This document shows, piece after piece, positions 18,652-30,200 of a stretch of 64,000 nt of DNA. Within the stretch, counting starts at the first letter, position 1. Each line of letters begins with the position of its first letter. A program made the position numbers and the translations under genes. The stretch lies in contig JABJCP010000013.1 of NCBI GenBank assembly GCA_018668595.1, forward strand, positions 128,116 to 192,115. Reading direction: 5' to 3'. The DNA comes from Candidatus Woesearchaeota archaeon (GTDB lineage Archaea; Nanobdellota; Nanobdellia; Woesearchaeales; UBA11576). The notes beneath the pieces are model-generated. The model saw only the letters and a program-made list of their open reading frames with translations, made no database searches and was not told the origin of the DNA.

Positions 18652-19302
18652 ATAATAGATTACCAAAAATCTAAATTAACTAAATTAAATAAACTAAATA
18701 GAACAGGAATTTCTACCCTAATTGCAATCGCATTAGTTAGTGGCTGCCCTAGTGCTGCTTATGATCAAGTAAGAGCAGAAGTGCGACTTGAAAACAGAAT
18801 TGTGAAATTAAAAGGAATTGATGCAATTACTGGAAGTGTAAAACTAAATAACCAAATAATTATGGATTCAAGAATACCTCTTGAACTAAAACTAGGACTT
18901 TTGAATCAAAATAATGCAACGAATTTATCTGACATGTATCCTGAATTAAATATTGGCGAATTGACAAAACTAGCACCTCTTAATTTAGATGAATTAACAA
19001 AAAGTGGAGCCCAGATAATGGTTGAATCTATTGCAGATCTACAATTAGAATTACCACGCGTACCTCATTATAAAATTAACTTACTAAATCTTATGTATAC
19101 TGCGAGCGGATTAAAAGAAATAAAAGATAAGATAGAAAATATAACAAGCATAATTAAAACAAAACCCGAAATATTCAAAGCAATATTAAAATCAAAAGAA
19201 AAAACTGACGATCTAAATGAAAAAAGTTATGCGCACCCAGAGATTTACGATTGGAACTGGCTCGAATGCAACCCTGATAATTCAACACAATATATTTTTT
19301 AG
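18652..19302 (+). CDS. Lipoprotein with a probable AUA start codon
   Basis: The first standard start in this frame is GTG at 18781, but the open frame continues upstream and encodes a basic stretch (KLTKLNKLNRTG), a hydrophobic core (ISTLIAIALV) and SGC: a complete lipoprotein signal. No ATG, GTG or TTG precedes it in frame. A GGGGG tract at 18641-18645 is correctly spaced for ATA at 18652 (or 18655). I therefore propose a 216-residue protein beginning at AUA. The mature part is helical, without Cys beyond the lipobox, and is not recognised. It lies between two members of the large paralogous family, on the opposite strand, together with the exported protein at 19335. Confidence 0.5.
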   Translation: MIDYQKSKLTKLNKLNRTGISTLIAIALVSGCPSAAYDQVRAEVRLENRIVKLKGIDAITGSVKLNNQIIMDSRIPLELKLGLLNQNNATNLSDMYPELNIGELTKLAPLNLDELTKSGAQIMVESIADLQLELPRVPHYKINLLNLMYTASGLKEIKDKIENITSIIKTKPEIFKAILKSKEKTDDLNEKSYAHPEIYDWNWLECNPDNSTQYIF

Positions 19303-19334
19303 TCAGAAAATATTATTTTTAGGAGGCACTAAAA

Positions 19335-20051
19335 ATGAAATACCCAAAAAAAAAATTAGAAAATAGACTATCTAAAAAAACATGCAAAACTAACATTCGA
19401 CGAGGAATTACTGCAATAATTGGTGCTGGAGTGTTGATGTTTGGCGCGGCAAATGCAGATGCACAAGTAGTCGGAGCATATCAGTTCGGAATATACACCA
19501 TGAGTGTTCAAGGAAGTCAAGCAATTATTTCTCTTGCAGCCAATAATAAACCAATATATTCAGTCAACATAAATAATCCTTATGATGTTGATTCTCGAAA
19601 GGTTTTGGGTTATGTAGATCCAGCAACACAAAATAAATTTAATAACCTGGCAGGTTATATGCACTTAGTTAGACAAGCAGAATCTTCTTATGTTGAACAA
19701 AATAATTTAATTGCTCAACACTGGACAGAATTAGCTTCGATTACTCAAATAAAGGAAAAAAACGAAAAAGATGAAGAAAAAGAAAATCTAATTGGTAAGA
19801 TAACCTTACAGCGCATTATGCGCGAAGCTAACACCCCCCCTCATGTAAGACTAGTTAATCAAATGAATGATCTTGCTAGAGGGATAAAAGAATCACAAAA
19901 TGCAATAACTTATTCTCCGATCATGGAAGACCTATGCGATATTCCTCAGTTTGCAGCATATCCTGCTTGTAAAGAATATTTGCGAAAACGAAAATCACAG
20001 AATTTGCTATATGATTTAAATCTATTCGATCCTCGTATTTTAGATGACTAG
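19335..20051 (+). CDS. Exported protein with cleavable signal peptide
   Basis: 238 residues with a perfect AGGAGG site. A long basic N-region of about 28 residues (KYPKKKLENRLSKK) leads to a hydrophobic core (GITAIIGAGVLMFGAA) and ADA before Gln, a typical cleavage site. The mature protein begins with a short beta-rich part (YTMSVQGSQAIISLAANNKP) and continues as charged helices, ending with two Cys. It follows the lipoprotein at 18652 by 32 bases and is probably co-transcribed. No known family recognised. Confidence 0.7.
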   Translation: MKYPKKKLENRLSKKTCKTNIRRGITAIIGAGVLMFGAANADAQVVGAYQFGIYTMSVQGSQAIISLAANNKPIYSVNINNPYDVDSRKVLGYVDPATQNKFNNLAGYMHLVRQAESSYVEQNNLIAQHWTELASITQIKEKNEKDEEKENLIGKITLQRIMREANTPPHVRLVNQMNDLARGIKESQNAITYSPIMEDLCDIPQFAAYPACKEYLRKRKSQNLLYDLNLFDPRILDD

Positions 20052-20108
20052 AATAAATAATTCGCCAGAAGATAATTTTGCTGAATAAAAATAAATAAAG
20101 TTAATTTT

Positions 20109-21812
20109 TTAATTTCTTTTTGTATTTATCACAAAACCATAACATTTAGCAACACATTTATTTACCAGAGTTGATAGATCAGACATATCTGCATAAGAAT
20201 GGTTAAATAGTAAAAAACGATTTTTGTCGTCGAAGAATTGACTTTGCATCTCTTGATTTAAATTTTGTTTTATTATATTTGCTAATTTAGAATTATTTTT
20301 TCTTAAATACAGTTTTTTAATTGGTAAAACTGATTTTATTAATTTTGATTTATTATTTTTTCCTTGAGCAAAAGGATTCGGCATTAACTCAACACCATAT
20401 TGAAGTTCAGGAAATAATTTTGTTAAATAAAAACCAAATTCATGAGGCCCATATTCAGATGAACTAATTAATTCATTAAGGTTTATGAACAAATCTTTAT
20501 TTTGTTCTCTTGCAAAAGCCGCAGCATAATGAACCAAAATATCTAAATGTCTTTTACGATCAGGAAGAGTTGAGTTAAACTCTGTAAATATATTTCTATC
20601 AAAAGGTTCTATACGTTCAAACTCCTCATTCATTAAAACACCCTCGAGAACAACATATTGTTTACCTATTGAATCCTCTGCATTAAAAAAAATAAGAGCT
20701 GCTTGAGCAGGAATTTTATTTTCAATCTTGGATTTATTTATGTTAAAAAAAAGTAAATTTGTATCGGGATCTAAAGCGTAAAGTAGAGAAACAGAAGATC
20801 TTTTTTTATTTTTAAAAATACAAACATCAATATTATTTTCATAATTTTTTTTCCAATTATTATTAAATTCTGCAGTGAGAATTGTTGGACTAATTTCTTG
20901 TTTAAGAGAATCTAAATGATCACTTATTTCTTGAATAATTTTGTCAGATTGCCAATTAGAAATATATTTTTTACCTTCATTAAAAATATGACTTATTGCA
21001 AATATTACTTCTCTTGGCAAAGTTAAATAATTCTCTGAGTTATTTTCAATCTCATCAGATGGTTCTTTATCAGATTGTTCTTTATCAGAATTTCCTGCTT
21101 TTTCACTTCTTAAGTATTCTAATTTAATGTGTTCTCGAACTTTTCGTTCTTCTGGCGAATCATTTTTGTTTTTTCCATTTCCAAGTACATCATTCAAATT
21201 AAGATTATTCATTTTATTATATTCTAGTGAAAGTTTATCTATAATCAATTCATAAAAATAACATTCTTGAAGTTTGACTTGTTTTCCCCCTGCTTTTTCT
21301 TGAGCTCTACTTAACTTACGCTGATAATGATCATCAAAATGTTTTGAAGCAAGAATTAATTTTTCGTAAAATTCATTTTTATTTTGTTTTGATTCAATAA
21401 AATCTATGCTGATTAAAGATCGCAATAAACACTCATAATCTAAACTATTTTTTAATTGCTGATCAAATTCTGGAATAATATTTTTTCTCATGTCCCTATA
21501 TGACTCCGCATTAACATTAATTGTTTGACTAATCATTCCAGGCGCAGGACCTAACAATATAGCATGTTGACCATAACAATTAAGAGTTCGAGTTCTATAT
21601 AAAAAATTGAAAAAAAATCCCCATTGTTTAATTTCTTCTTTGGCTAAAGTAATATTATCTATAGATTCTTCGTTTGAATACAAAACTTCCACATTATCTG
21701 GAAAAAAATCAGAATCTGGAATTTGATATTGATTTTCTTTGTTTAGAATTTTAATTAGAGCTTTATCTAGACTTAAATCTTGCTTAGTTGAATCTTCTGA
21801 ATTAGCCCCCAT
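20109..21812 (-). CDS. Soluble third paralogue of the large membrane proteins
   Basis: 567 residues from the ATG at 21812, 26 bases downstream of a TATA box; the TTG at 21833 is unlikely. It contains the shared block SSVSLLYALDPDTNLLFF, AALIFFNAED and YVVLEGVLMNEEF, then an SSEYGPHEFG stretch matching the other two. No membrane segment is visible, so it corresponds to the cytoplasmic half only. It could interact with the membrane-bound relatives through this domain. The biochemical activity is unknown; the strand-rich block followed by LEG/LANxEF is suggestive of an acyltransferase-like fold, but I cannot support that. Confidence 0.8.
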   Translation of the reverse strand: MGANSEDSTKQDLSLDKALIKILNKENQYQIPDSDFFPDNVEVLYSNEESIDNITLAKEEIKQWGFFFNFLYRTRTLNCYGQHAILLGPAPGMISQTINVNAESYRDMRKNIIPEFDQQLKNSLDYECLLRSLISIDFIESKQNKNEFYEKLILASKHFDDHYQRKLSRAQEKAGGKQVKLQECYFYELIIDKLSLEYNKMNNLNLNDVLGNGKNKNDSPEERKVREHIKLEYLRSEKAGNSDKEQSDKEPSDEIENNSENYLTLPREVIFAISHIFNEGKKYISNWQSDKIIQEISDHLDSLKQEISPTILTAEFNNNWKKNYENNIDVCIFKNKKRSSVSLLYALDPDTNLLFFNINKSKIENKIPAQAALIFFNAEDSIGKQYVVLEGVLMNEEFERIEPFDRNIFTEFNSTLPDRKRHLDILVHYAAAFAREQNKDLFINLNELISSSEYGPHEFGFYLTKLFPELQYGVELMPNPFAQGKNNKSKLIKSVLPIKKLYLRKNNSKLANIIKQNLNQEMQSQFFDDKNRFLLFNHSYADMSDLSTLVNKCVAKCYGFVINTKRN

Positions 21813-21833
21813 AGATTTAGTTATAGGTATCAA

Positions 21834-21845
21834 ATATATAAATAT
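21834..21845 (-). promoter_or_regulatory. TATA box of the 567-residue paralogue
   Basis: ATATTTATATAT on the minus strand is centred about 26 bases before the ATG at 21812, so this message is also leaderless. All three paralogues share this arrangement. Confidence 0.55.
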
Positions 21846-21994
21846 TTATCCTGTTTACTACTTTTTAGTAGATAAAAACCGAAAGTTTTTTAAAGAGTAA
21901 ACGCATAATTAATTCTATAATAAAGGCAAAATAAATATGAACTGAATATGAATTGAATAAAAACTGAAAAAAATATTAAGGGAGATAATAAAAG

Positions 21995-23041
21995 ATGTCA
22001 GCAGCACTAACACTTGATAAAAAAACAATAGCACTAGTACTTGATTTTGATCATACACTAACAGAAGAAACACAACAAGCACCAGTATTTAGAAAATATT
22101 GGGACAACATTGTTAAATTCTATTCAAAGCCAAAAAACATGGCAAAAATAAAAGCAAAATTTCCAGACTTTAGCGGATTTCATGGACCAGAAGATTACTT
22201 TGCAATGAAAGATACAGAAGACTACGGCGAAGGAGTTGGATGGTTACAAAGATTTGTATGGGACTGGAACAATGGACTTTTTCCAGGACTAACACCTGAA
22301 AAACTTATTGAGACTGGGAAAAATATACAATTATCACCAGGACTACCTGAATTTTTTCCAGCATTTAAAGAAAAATGGGCAAAAGAAGATATCGATGTAA
22401 AATTCTATGTTGTAAGTGTAGGGCTAAAAGAACTAATACAAGGCAGTCCTATTGCACCATACCTTGACGACATATTTGCATCAAGAATAATTGCAGATGG
22501 ATTTCCACACAATGGAGACGAGCCAGTATATGGAATTGGAGATGTGATGACGCCATACGGAAAAACTGAAACGAGCTACATAATTAGAAAAGGAAGTCAG
22601 GAATTAAGAGATAGACAAATGAATCCTGAAGAATATGCGATTTATTCATACAAACACATAATTGGATTTGGTGACGGTATGAGTGATAGACCATTCTTTT
22701 CACACCACTTCAAACGAGGATCGCAAATGGTTGCAGTATACCCCGAAGGAGATTGGAATGCATTCAAAAAAACAGTTGCGAATGTTGGAACAAGAGTAAA
22801 TTACGTACTTCCAAGAAACTATTCTCCCGACGGAGATTTATTCAAATCAATTGATGATATTGTTAAACTAATGCTAAATGATAAATGCTTGATGTCACCA
22901 TATGATTTACACCAATACAAAAGCGGAGAAATAACAGATCCAGAAAAAATAGAATATGTAGAAAAACACCTGGACAAATGCGATCGTTGTAGCATGTATA
23001 CAACACTACACCAAATACCTCCCAAGAGGATTATATCATAA
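21995..23041 (+). CDS. HAD-superfamily phosphatase with a Cys/His tail
   Basis: 348 residues, ribosome-binding site GGGAG before the ATG. Motif I is LVLDFDHTLT (DxDxT, residues about 13-22); a motif II candidate is YVVSVGLKEL; motif IV is GFGDGMSDRPFF. This is a complete HAD hydrolase core of the phosphoserine-phosphatase-like type with an inserted cap between motifs I and II. The last 60 residues form a separate tail with DKCLMSPYDLHQY and HLDKCDRCSMY, where the Cys and His could bind a metal. The substrate cannot be told from sequence. It is followed by a metallophosphoesterase gene. Confidence 0.8.
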   Translation: MSAALTLDKKTIALVLDFDHTLTEETQQAPVFRKYWDNIVKFYSKPKNMAKIKAKFPDFSGFHGPEDYFAMKDTEDYGEGVGWLQRFVWDWNNGLFPGLTPEKLIETGKNIQLSPGLPEFFPAFKEKWAKEDIDVKFYVVSVGLKELIQGSPIAPYLDDIFASRIIADGFPHNGDEPVYGIGDVMTPYGKTETSYIIRKGSQELRDRQMNPEEYAIYSYKHIIGFGDGMSDRPFFSHHFKRGSQMVAVYPEGDWNAFKKTVANVGTRVNYVLPRNYSPDGDLFKSIDDIVKLMLNDKCLMSPYDLHQYKSGEITDPEKIEYVEKHLDKCDRCSMYTTLHQIPPKRIIS

Positions 23042-23228
23042 TCTGAAAAAAGACTTGTTAATTTGCATAAAAACGAAAAACTCAATAATAAACTTTTAAA
23101 ACTAGGTCAGCTTAAAACAATTGTTTGTAAAAAACTAAAAAAAAACAAATCATTAAAAACATCAATTAAAAATAAGTACCAAAAAGCAAAAACAAACAAA
23201 ATAAAAAAGCAATATGTGTTGAGATCAC

Positions 23229-24101
23229 ATGAGCCAAAAAACAAAGATAGGACTTTTTGCTGATAACCATGAAGGTGGTTATGAAAAATGTATTGCGCGC
23301 GCAATGCAAGATCATTCTGTAGATTTAATAGTTGGCCTAGGAGATATTATTGATGTAGATAATGGCCCAGGAGATATGATAAGAAATCTATCTCCATTTT
23401 GCAGAACCAAAATACCAACTTATGTTATTCCCGGAAATCACGAATCATATCACACTTGGCATGAAGCGTGCAAATTTTTAGGATTAAAATATCCTAACTT
23501 CCATGATGCAACAAGAAATAAAATACATGCATTTAATAATTTGAATATGCTTTTTATTCCTGGAACTGAAAGATGCATAGAAGGAGAATTTAGAATATCT
23601 AATGCTTGCAAATCAGGACTCCATAAAAATGGCATGAATCACTATGTGACAAATCTAAAACAATTAAAAAAAGAAATTTTGAAACACAAATTAAATTTAG
23701 AAAGAACTATTCTATTTTGTCATGACCCACCAGAACAAACCTACAAAAATGGAACTGATTCGTTAATAAATATCGAAGATATATCAACATATCACTATTC
23801 TGACTTAATAAAAATTAAAGATGACGAAAAAGAATTATATGAACAAGAAATACTAATGGGGCAAGGAAGCACGCTAGTCAGACATTTCGCATTTTCACTA
23901 AACTTACAAGTCATATTATCAGGACACATACATCGCACCAGCGCGATAACTCTCGACGGTATAGATATTTTAGAAAATCAAAAATCAAAATCATTATTAC
24001 TAAACCCAGGCCCTGCAAATGAAGGAAATTATGCAATAGTACATGTAGAATCTAATGGAACAATACAATTAGTAAACTATTTTAGAGGAAAAGTTAATTA
24101 A
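23229..24101 (+). CDS. Calcineurin-like metallophosphoesterase
   Basis: 290 residues containing all the family motifs in order: GLFADNHEGG (first metal ligands, with Asn-His in place of the usual Ser/Pro-His), VGLGDIID, VIPGNHESY, FCHDPPE and SGHIHR. Such enzymes hydrolyse phosphoesters using two metal ions. Length is normal for a single-domain enzyme with an inserted loop around residues 90-150. It lies 187 bases after the HAD phosphatase on the same strand. The A-rich gap encodes a Lys-rich reading frame that I do not regard as a gene. The natural substrate is unknown. Confidence 0.85.
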   Translation: MSQKTKIGLFADNHEGGYEKCIARAMQDHSVDLIVGLGDIIDVDNGPGDMIRNLSPFCRTKIPTYVIPGNHESYHTWHEACKFLGLKYPNFHDATRNKIHAFNNLNMLFIPGTERCIEGEFRISNACKSGLHKNGMNHYVTNLKQLKKEILKHKLNLERTILFCHDPPEQTYKNGTDSLINIEDISTYHYSDLIKIKDDEKELYEQEILMGQGSTLVRHFAFSLNLQVILSGHIHRTSAITLDGIDILENQKSKSLLLNPGPANEGNYAIVHVESNGTIQLVNYFRGKVN

Positions 24102-24251
24102 AAAAAAAAGATATTATAACAAAATATTAAAAGAAAATATCAAAATAACACATTAAAATAAAGTAGTAAAAAAAAACATTAGAAAAATTAAAAAGAAAAA
24201 ATATTAAAAAAATGAAAAAATTATTTCAAATTATTTCTTAAAGCTATCTGC

Positions 24252-27200
24252 TTATTTCTTGGCCTTTTTTTTGTCTGTTTTTACTTCTGCAATCTTAATG
24301 TTCTCTGCTTTTTTACCAGGAATAAAAATAAACAAAAGCACTGCTATGATTACAATCGCTGCACCTACGTACAACCAATAAAGAGGCTGCCAGAAATTAA
24401 ATACATCTAACCAAGATTCTTTAACAGGTTCTGGTGCATCCACAACAGGTTCTGGTTCTGCAACTACAGGCTCAGCCACAGGAGCAGGCTGCTCTTCTAC
24501 AATAGGCACTTCCTCCTCGACAACTTCTTCGACCACATCTTTTTTCGCAAACAAAGGCAACAAATCAGGTTTCTTAGGAGGTGCAATTAAATATGTAGTA
24601 ATAGTAGCTGAATCAGCACTAACTGCAGTAAGTAAAAACTTAACATCCAAGTTACCGTCGTCATTGAAGTCATAAATTTGACCCACATCTTTTTTCAAAA
24701 CAACTGAATCTGCAATTACACCCTGCGAAACAATAGTTATGTAATCAACACCTATGGATGTAACTTTGTAAACATACTCACCAGCAGCAGTTAAAAAAGT
24801 AATATCTTGATTCTTTTCTACAACCGCAGGCATTCCAGATTCTGTAGGAATAACAACTGTTGCTACAGTCGTGGTTGATGATGAACCACCGCCACCACCG
24901 CCACCGCCAGTAGTTCCAGTACTACCCGAACTAGGAGTATTACCAAAGTATACTGAAAATCCAAGATCTGCTGGAACTGTAAACTCTGTGCAACCAAGTG
25001 CTGAATTATATGTTGGTCCTGCAACTGCCTGACTTGTTACATCTGTACACGCAGTTGTACTTATTGCACTTACATTCCCGCAGTGATATAACTTAGTGTG
25101 CTGACCAGGAACACAAATATCAATTGTATCTGGATTAAGCTCACCTGCTAAATCTTCCCAAGCACTGTGATCCAAACCAACATAACTATTTCCTCCTGAT
25201 GTTCCTGTTAAAAGTTCATCTTCGTCAATAGTTGTTTTGTTTGTATCAACAGCTCCTTTAACATTCATACCATGGAATTCTAGTGCCCAAGTTGTTGATG
25301 CAGTTGAAGCACTTAATCCACTCCCACCAACACTTGCAGCATTAGTAATTCTCGCACTTAAATCATTAGTCTGAGTATAATTTTTTCTAATTACCCCTAG
25401 ACCGCCGCAGCCTTTGTCTTCATAACCTTCACCATCATCCCACTGGATTGTCGGATCGTCACTTGCAGTGGAAGATTCTATGTCAGAATCATCTGCATTG
25501 AAAATAATATCATATACAGGTTGACAACTAATTCCGCAAGAACGCATATTTTGTTCAGTTGTGAAATTTAAACACGCACTAGTACTGCAAGGATTACCTG
25601 CAAGATCACAAACCTTTAACTTATAAAAATAAGTTGAACCATTAATCAAAGCATATCCTAAATTAGTCGAGTCTAAATATGTTTCGTGTCCAATTCTATA
25701 TTTAGGTATATTTGAATTAGTTAAACCAATATCATAAACTGATTTATTCAATACATTACAACGACTACTATTATAATAAAATAACACCGTGCCATTAGCA
25801 GGTTCTGATGAATCATACTTAACAAATGCAGAATCTAAAAACTCTTCTACAGTATAAGTAGTAATTGTTGCAGAAGTGTTATCATTAGCATCACCTGTCT
25901 CTGAAAAAAAACTACCTCCACAATGAGGAGTTGTAGAACATTCATCATCATCACAATCAACAAGTTCATTATTATTATCGTCGATACCATTAAGACAATC
26001 TTCAAATTTATTTCCACCATACCTAAAGAAATCCTCGCAATCAGGATCATCTCTTGGTGCAAGACCATCTCCATCTGTGTCAGCAGTTCCAGCACAATCT
26101 TCTTGCATGAAATCTGCGACTCCCTGACGATAAGTTCCAGATACAACATCAATAATCACACCACTACTAACATTCATAGATTCAACACGAACATTAAAAT
26201 CGTATCGCATATTGAACTTAGTAATTCCATCAATATTAAACTCACGCGCAGAATTCTTATCCAACATAACAACAGGTCCACCTGCTTCACCACAAATTTT
26301 ATTTGCCATAGTACATGCTTTTACAGAGCTAGATTCCCACTCACCATTTTTACATATATACTTACTAAGACCTTCAGGTTCAGACCTTGTTGACTCAAGT
26401 ACAAACTTCCACTCAAAACCTTGCGCAGCATTTGACGATGAATTACAACCAACATCTGTTCGTCCATCACTGTCAAGATAAAATGCAAATTTTGTAGGCT
26501 CTTCGCCAGATCCTTCCTCTGAAGTTGGAGGGAAAACACTCACATCCATAATATCTTTACCATTACAAACTGCAGCATCAGTCAGACTAGTTACTCTAAC
26601 GCCAATACCAAATGAGTCAGGATCATCTTTTATTCCTGCACCACACAAATCCATATAATCAGGTTTGCCAGATTCAGGACAATCATCCTCTGCAATCATT
26701 TCAGGGGGTCTGTCCATATTGTTAAACATGTTAGCACAACCACGAGGATCACACCAACCAGTCATCTCAGTACAACCAGCAAGATCGCCACAATTTTGGC
26801 CACCAGCAGATGAATTATAGTTACAAGTATGAACACACAGTTCATATCCTCCAAATATAGATACCCATTCACAACCAAAACTTGTTGCAGCATCACATTG
26901 CGCTTCTATCATACCATAACACTCTTCTGCTTTATTATTACAATAACCAGGATTCTCACCAAAGAAATCATTATCCACATTAAAACGATCGATTACCCAA
27001 GTACAATTTGAATCTGCATTACAATTAGTCTCGTCATAATATGAAGTTTCGCAATCAACTTTGATATATGTTGTATCAGTAAAATCAATATCGCAATCAT
27101 CACCCAATTCTTCACCTGCCGGATCCCACACACAAGCAGGTGCACTTTCACACGATGCTTGATTGTTATCAAAACCGACACAGTCTCCACTCATAGTCAT

Positions 27201-30200
27201 ATTCGGTTCGCACCAACCCGACATCCATTCACATTTAGAACTTGATCCACAAGAATTCTCGTCGAGCGAAAAACATTTAGGATTACACCAACCACCATTA
27301 GGAGAATCTGAACTAAACTCCCATGCACAATATTGACTATTTGTTCCTGAAGTACATACAGACTGACTAGTCATGTTAGACTGATGACATAATGCAAACA
27401 TCTTAAAATCACAAAAACCTCCTCGAGGATTGTTCTCATCTGTGATCCACTTACAATCTGTTGAACAAGAAGACTCAAGTTTACCAAAACAAGACTCTGC
27501 AACTGTTTTATTAAAATCACAAAAACCTGCACCAGCATTATACCGACAAGCTCCATTCTGAGAATTACAAGTTGCCGCATTATCATCGTACTGCCAACAA
27601 GTTTCTGATGGGTGACCACACCAAGAACCTCCCCACGGATCTGAATTCCAAGTGCAATTAATTCCTGAAGAATCTAAACTATTAGTACAAATTGTTTCTC
27701 CTAATGCATCAAACTTATAACAATCATGCATCAGGTCACCTTCTCCACACTCAAAGGAACACCCAGCATCATCACAATCAGTTTCACCATCACCATCATC
27801 ATCCTTACCATTTGCACAAAGTTCAGCATTAAAATTTAGAGGTAAACAAAGTTCTTCATCAGAATCCCACTCACAACTACCTGCAACGCCTAAACCATAG
27901 GAAGAACATTCAGTTCGCGTACATGCCGAACATTTATCTTCACAAATCAATGCACTTTCCTTTTTGCAAGTTCCTATACTTTTATTAGCAAGATTTTTAA
28001 CCCACTTACAATCAGATTCACTCTCAAGACAAGCAATTTTTGTCTCAGGAGTTGAAGTAGTAGAATCATCCTCTACGTCATTACATGAAGCACAACGACT
28101 ATCACAACTACCCGAAGTAGTAATTGCAGTACTTTTACCACAATAACCAAAACTATTTGGTGCATTTATGTCTTCAGTAAATTCACAAGATGCTCCAGAT
28201 CCAGTACATGCTTGCTGTGCAAGAGTTGACGAATCCCAAACAGTCCCATTATTTTGATACTCGCAATCATAACAATATCTACCACAATTCCTTACAGTTG
28301 TAGACGTGCCTGAACCTGCATCACACCACTCTTCTAATTTTAGCATATCATCTGTTGTTACAGCAGTTCCATTATCATCACAATAAGTTTCCGTGTTCCA
28401 AACATTACCAAAATTTTCACACCTTTCTTGTGTACGTATATCTTTTGTTTCACCAACACCGTCCATATTAAAATCACAATAATCATTATTCCACACACAA
28501 GGCATGTACCAAGGAGAACCTGCAATTTGCTCACATAAATCTTGATTTGAATATGCATTGTAATCATCACATTGCTTCGCACCTGTTGGAGGTTCTTGTA
28601 GATTAGCCCAACAAGAATCACCTAAATTATCAGTAGTGCAATTACCACTTCTCCACTGACAACAAGTACTCAATGCAGGAAGAGAAGTACATAAATCTCT
28701 ATTAGTAATATTCTCACACTGAATAGTTGAAGATTCCTGACCTGCTAAGTTATCACAAGAACTAGCTGTATAATTACAAATAGTTACATTATTACACGCA
28801 GCAGAATCAGCATCGAATAACCAACATTGAGGATTATATAAAATCATATCGTCTTCAAACTCAGTTGCTCCAGCACTATCTGGTTCGTTACATTCATCAT
28901 CAGTATAATCATACTCGCAATATTTAGTATCCATACAATCAGATTGTCTTCCATTATACTGAGCACAATATCCAAGCGCAGGTTCACACCATTGACCAGA
29001 GTAAGTACAATTTAAACTTAATGCTCCAGTTATACTATAATCAGTACAACCTGTTTCATTACCATCCCAATTCCAACAACCAACATCTTCACAGTATCCG
29101 CCCCACTGATCATCTTGCCAAGTACACGCAATAGAGTCAGATTCATTATTACAAGCATCTGATGAACTCAAAGACCAACAGCTAAATTCTTCACACCAGC
29201 CCCAACTATCAGTATGCCAATTACAACCTGCAGTAGAACAATCACTAGTATTTGACTGAGACCAACAACCTTCTTCATAACAATAGTCATAAGTTGACTC
29301 CCAAAGACAACCTGATGCACCTTCACAATTTGATTGAGTATAATAATCCCAACAACCTTCTTCAGAGCACCAACCCCAGCCATCCGAATTCCAATAACAG
29401 CTTGCAGAATCACACTCAGTCTGGTTTGAATTAGACCAACAACCTTCTTCATAACAATAACCCCATGTTGAATCCCAAGCACAACCACCATATTCACTAG
29501 CATCTGCAGTACATAGATCGTTATTTGAATAATCTCCACAACCACCTTGAGTACAATAACTATTAGCACCCCAGAAGCAATTATCATCACCTGCACAAGT
29601 AGCATTTGAATTATAATCCCAACAACCTTGCTCGTAACAATAATCGCTAGCATTATTCCAAGAACATTTAGTTAATGCAGTACAATTAGTACTATCTGAA
29701 AAATCCCAGCAACCTTTTTCATAACAATATTCATAATCATCATTCCAATCACAATCCGAATTTGCAGAACAATCCTCGTCAGTGTTGTAATTCCAACATC
29801 CTAAATTATAACACCATCCAGAACTTTGCCACTCGCAATCAGATCTAACATCACAAGTTGTTTGATCTTCTAAATACCAACAACCTTGTTCCTGACAAGA
29901 GTTCCATTCCGAATTCCAATTGCAATTACCATATCCACTATCATCAGTATCACAACTAGATTCAGTATTATAGTTCCAACAACCACCTTGATAACAGTAA
30001 TTAGATACATCATTCCAAACGCAATTACGAAAACTTTGTTCACTACAATTAGCATTAGAATTATATGCATAACAACCTACTTCATAACAATAATTATAAT
30101 TATCATTCCAATTACAAATACTATCTGCATCACAAGTAGATTCAGTAACATAATCCCAACATCCTACATCTCCACACCAACTATTATCTTCCCAACCACA

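Noticed and set aside
23063-23263. 66-residue Lys-rich reading frame between the HAD and metallophosphoesterase genes
   Set aside because: Composition simply reflects A-rich DNA, there is no ribosome-binding site, and it overlaps the well-supported start at 23229.
23107-23304. Antisense frame across the start of the metallophosphoesterase gene
   Set aside because: It is a Phe-rich shadow of the A-rich strand and overlaps a gene with clear catalytic motifs.
29168-29653. Long hydrophobic Val/Ile-rich frame inside the giant repeat protein gene
   Set aside because: It is a frame-shifted shadow of the Cys/Trp repeats on the same strand; similar shadows recur along 25847-31873 on both strands.
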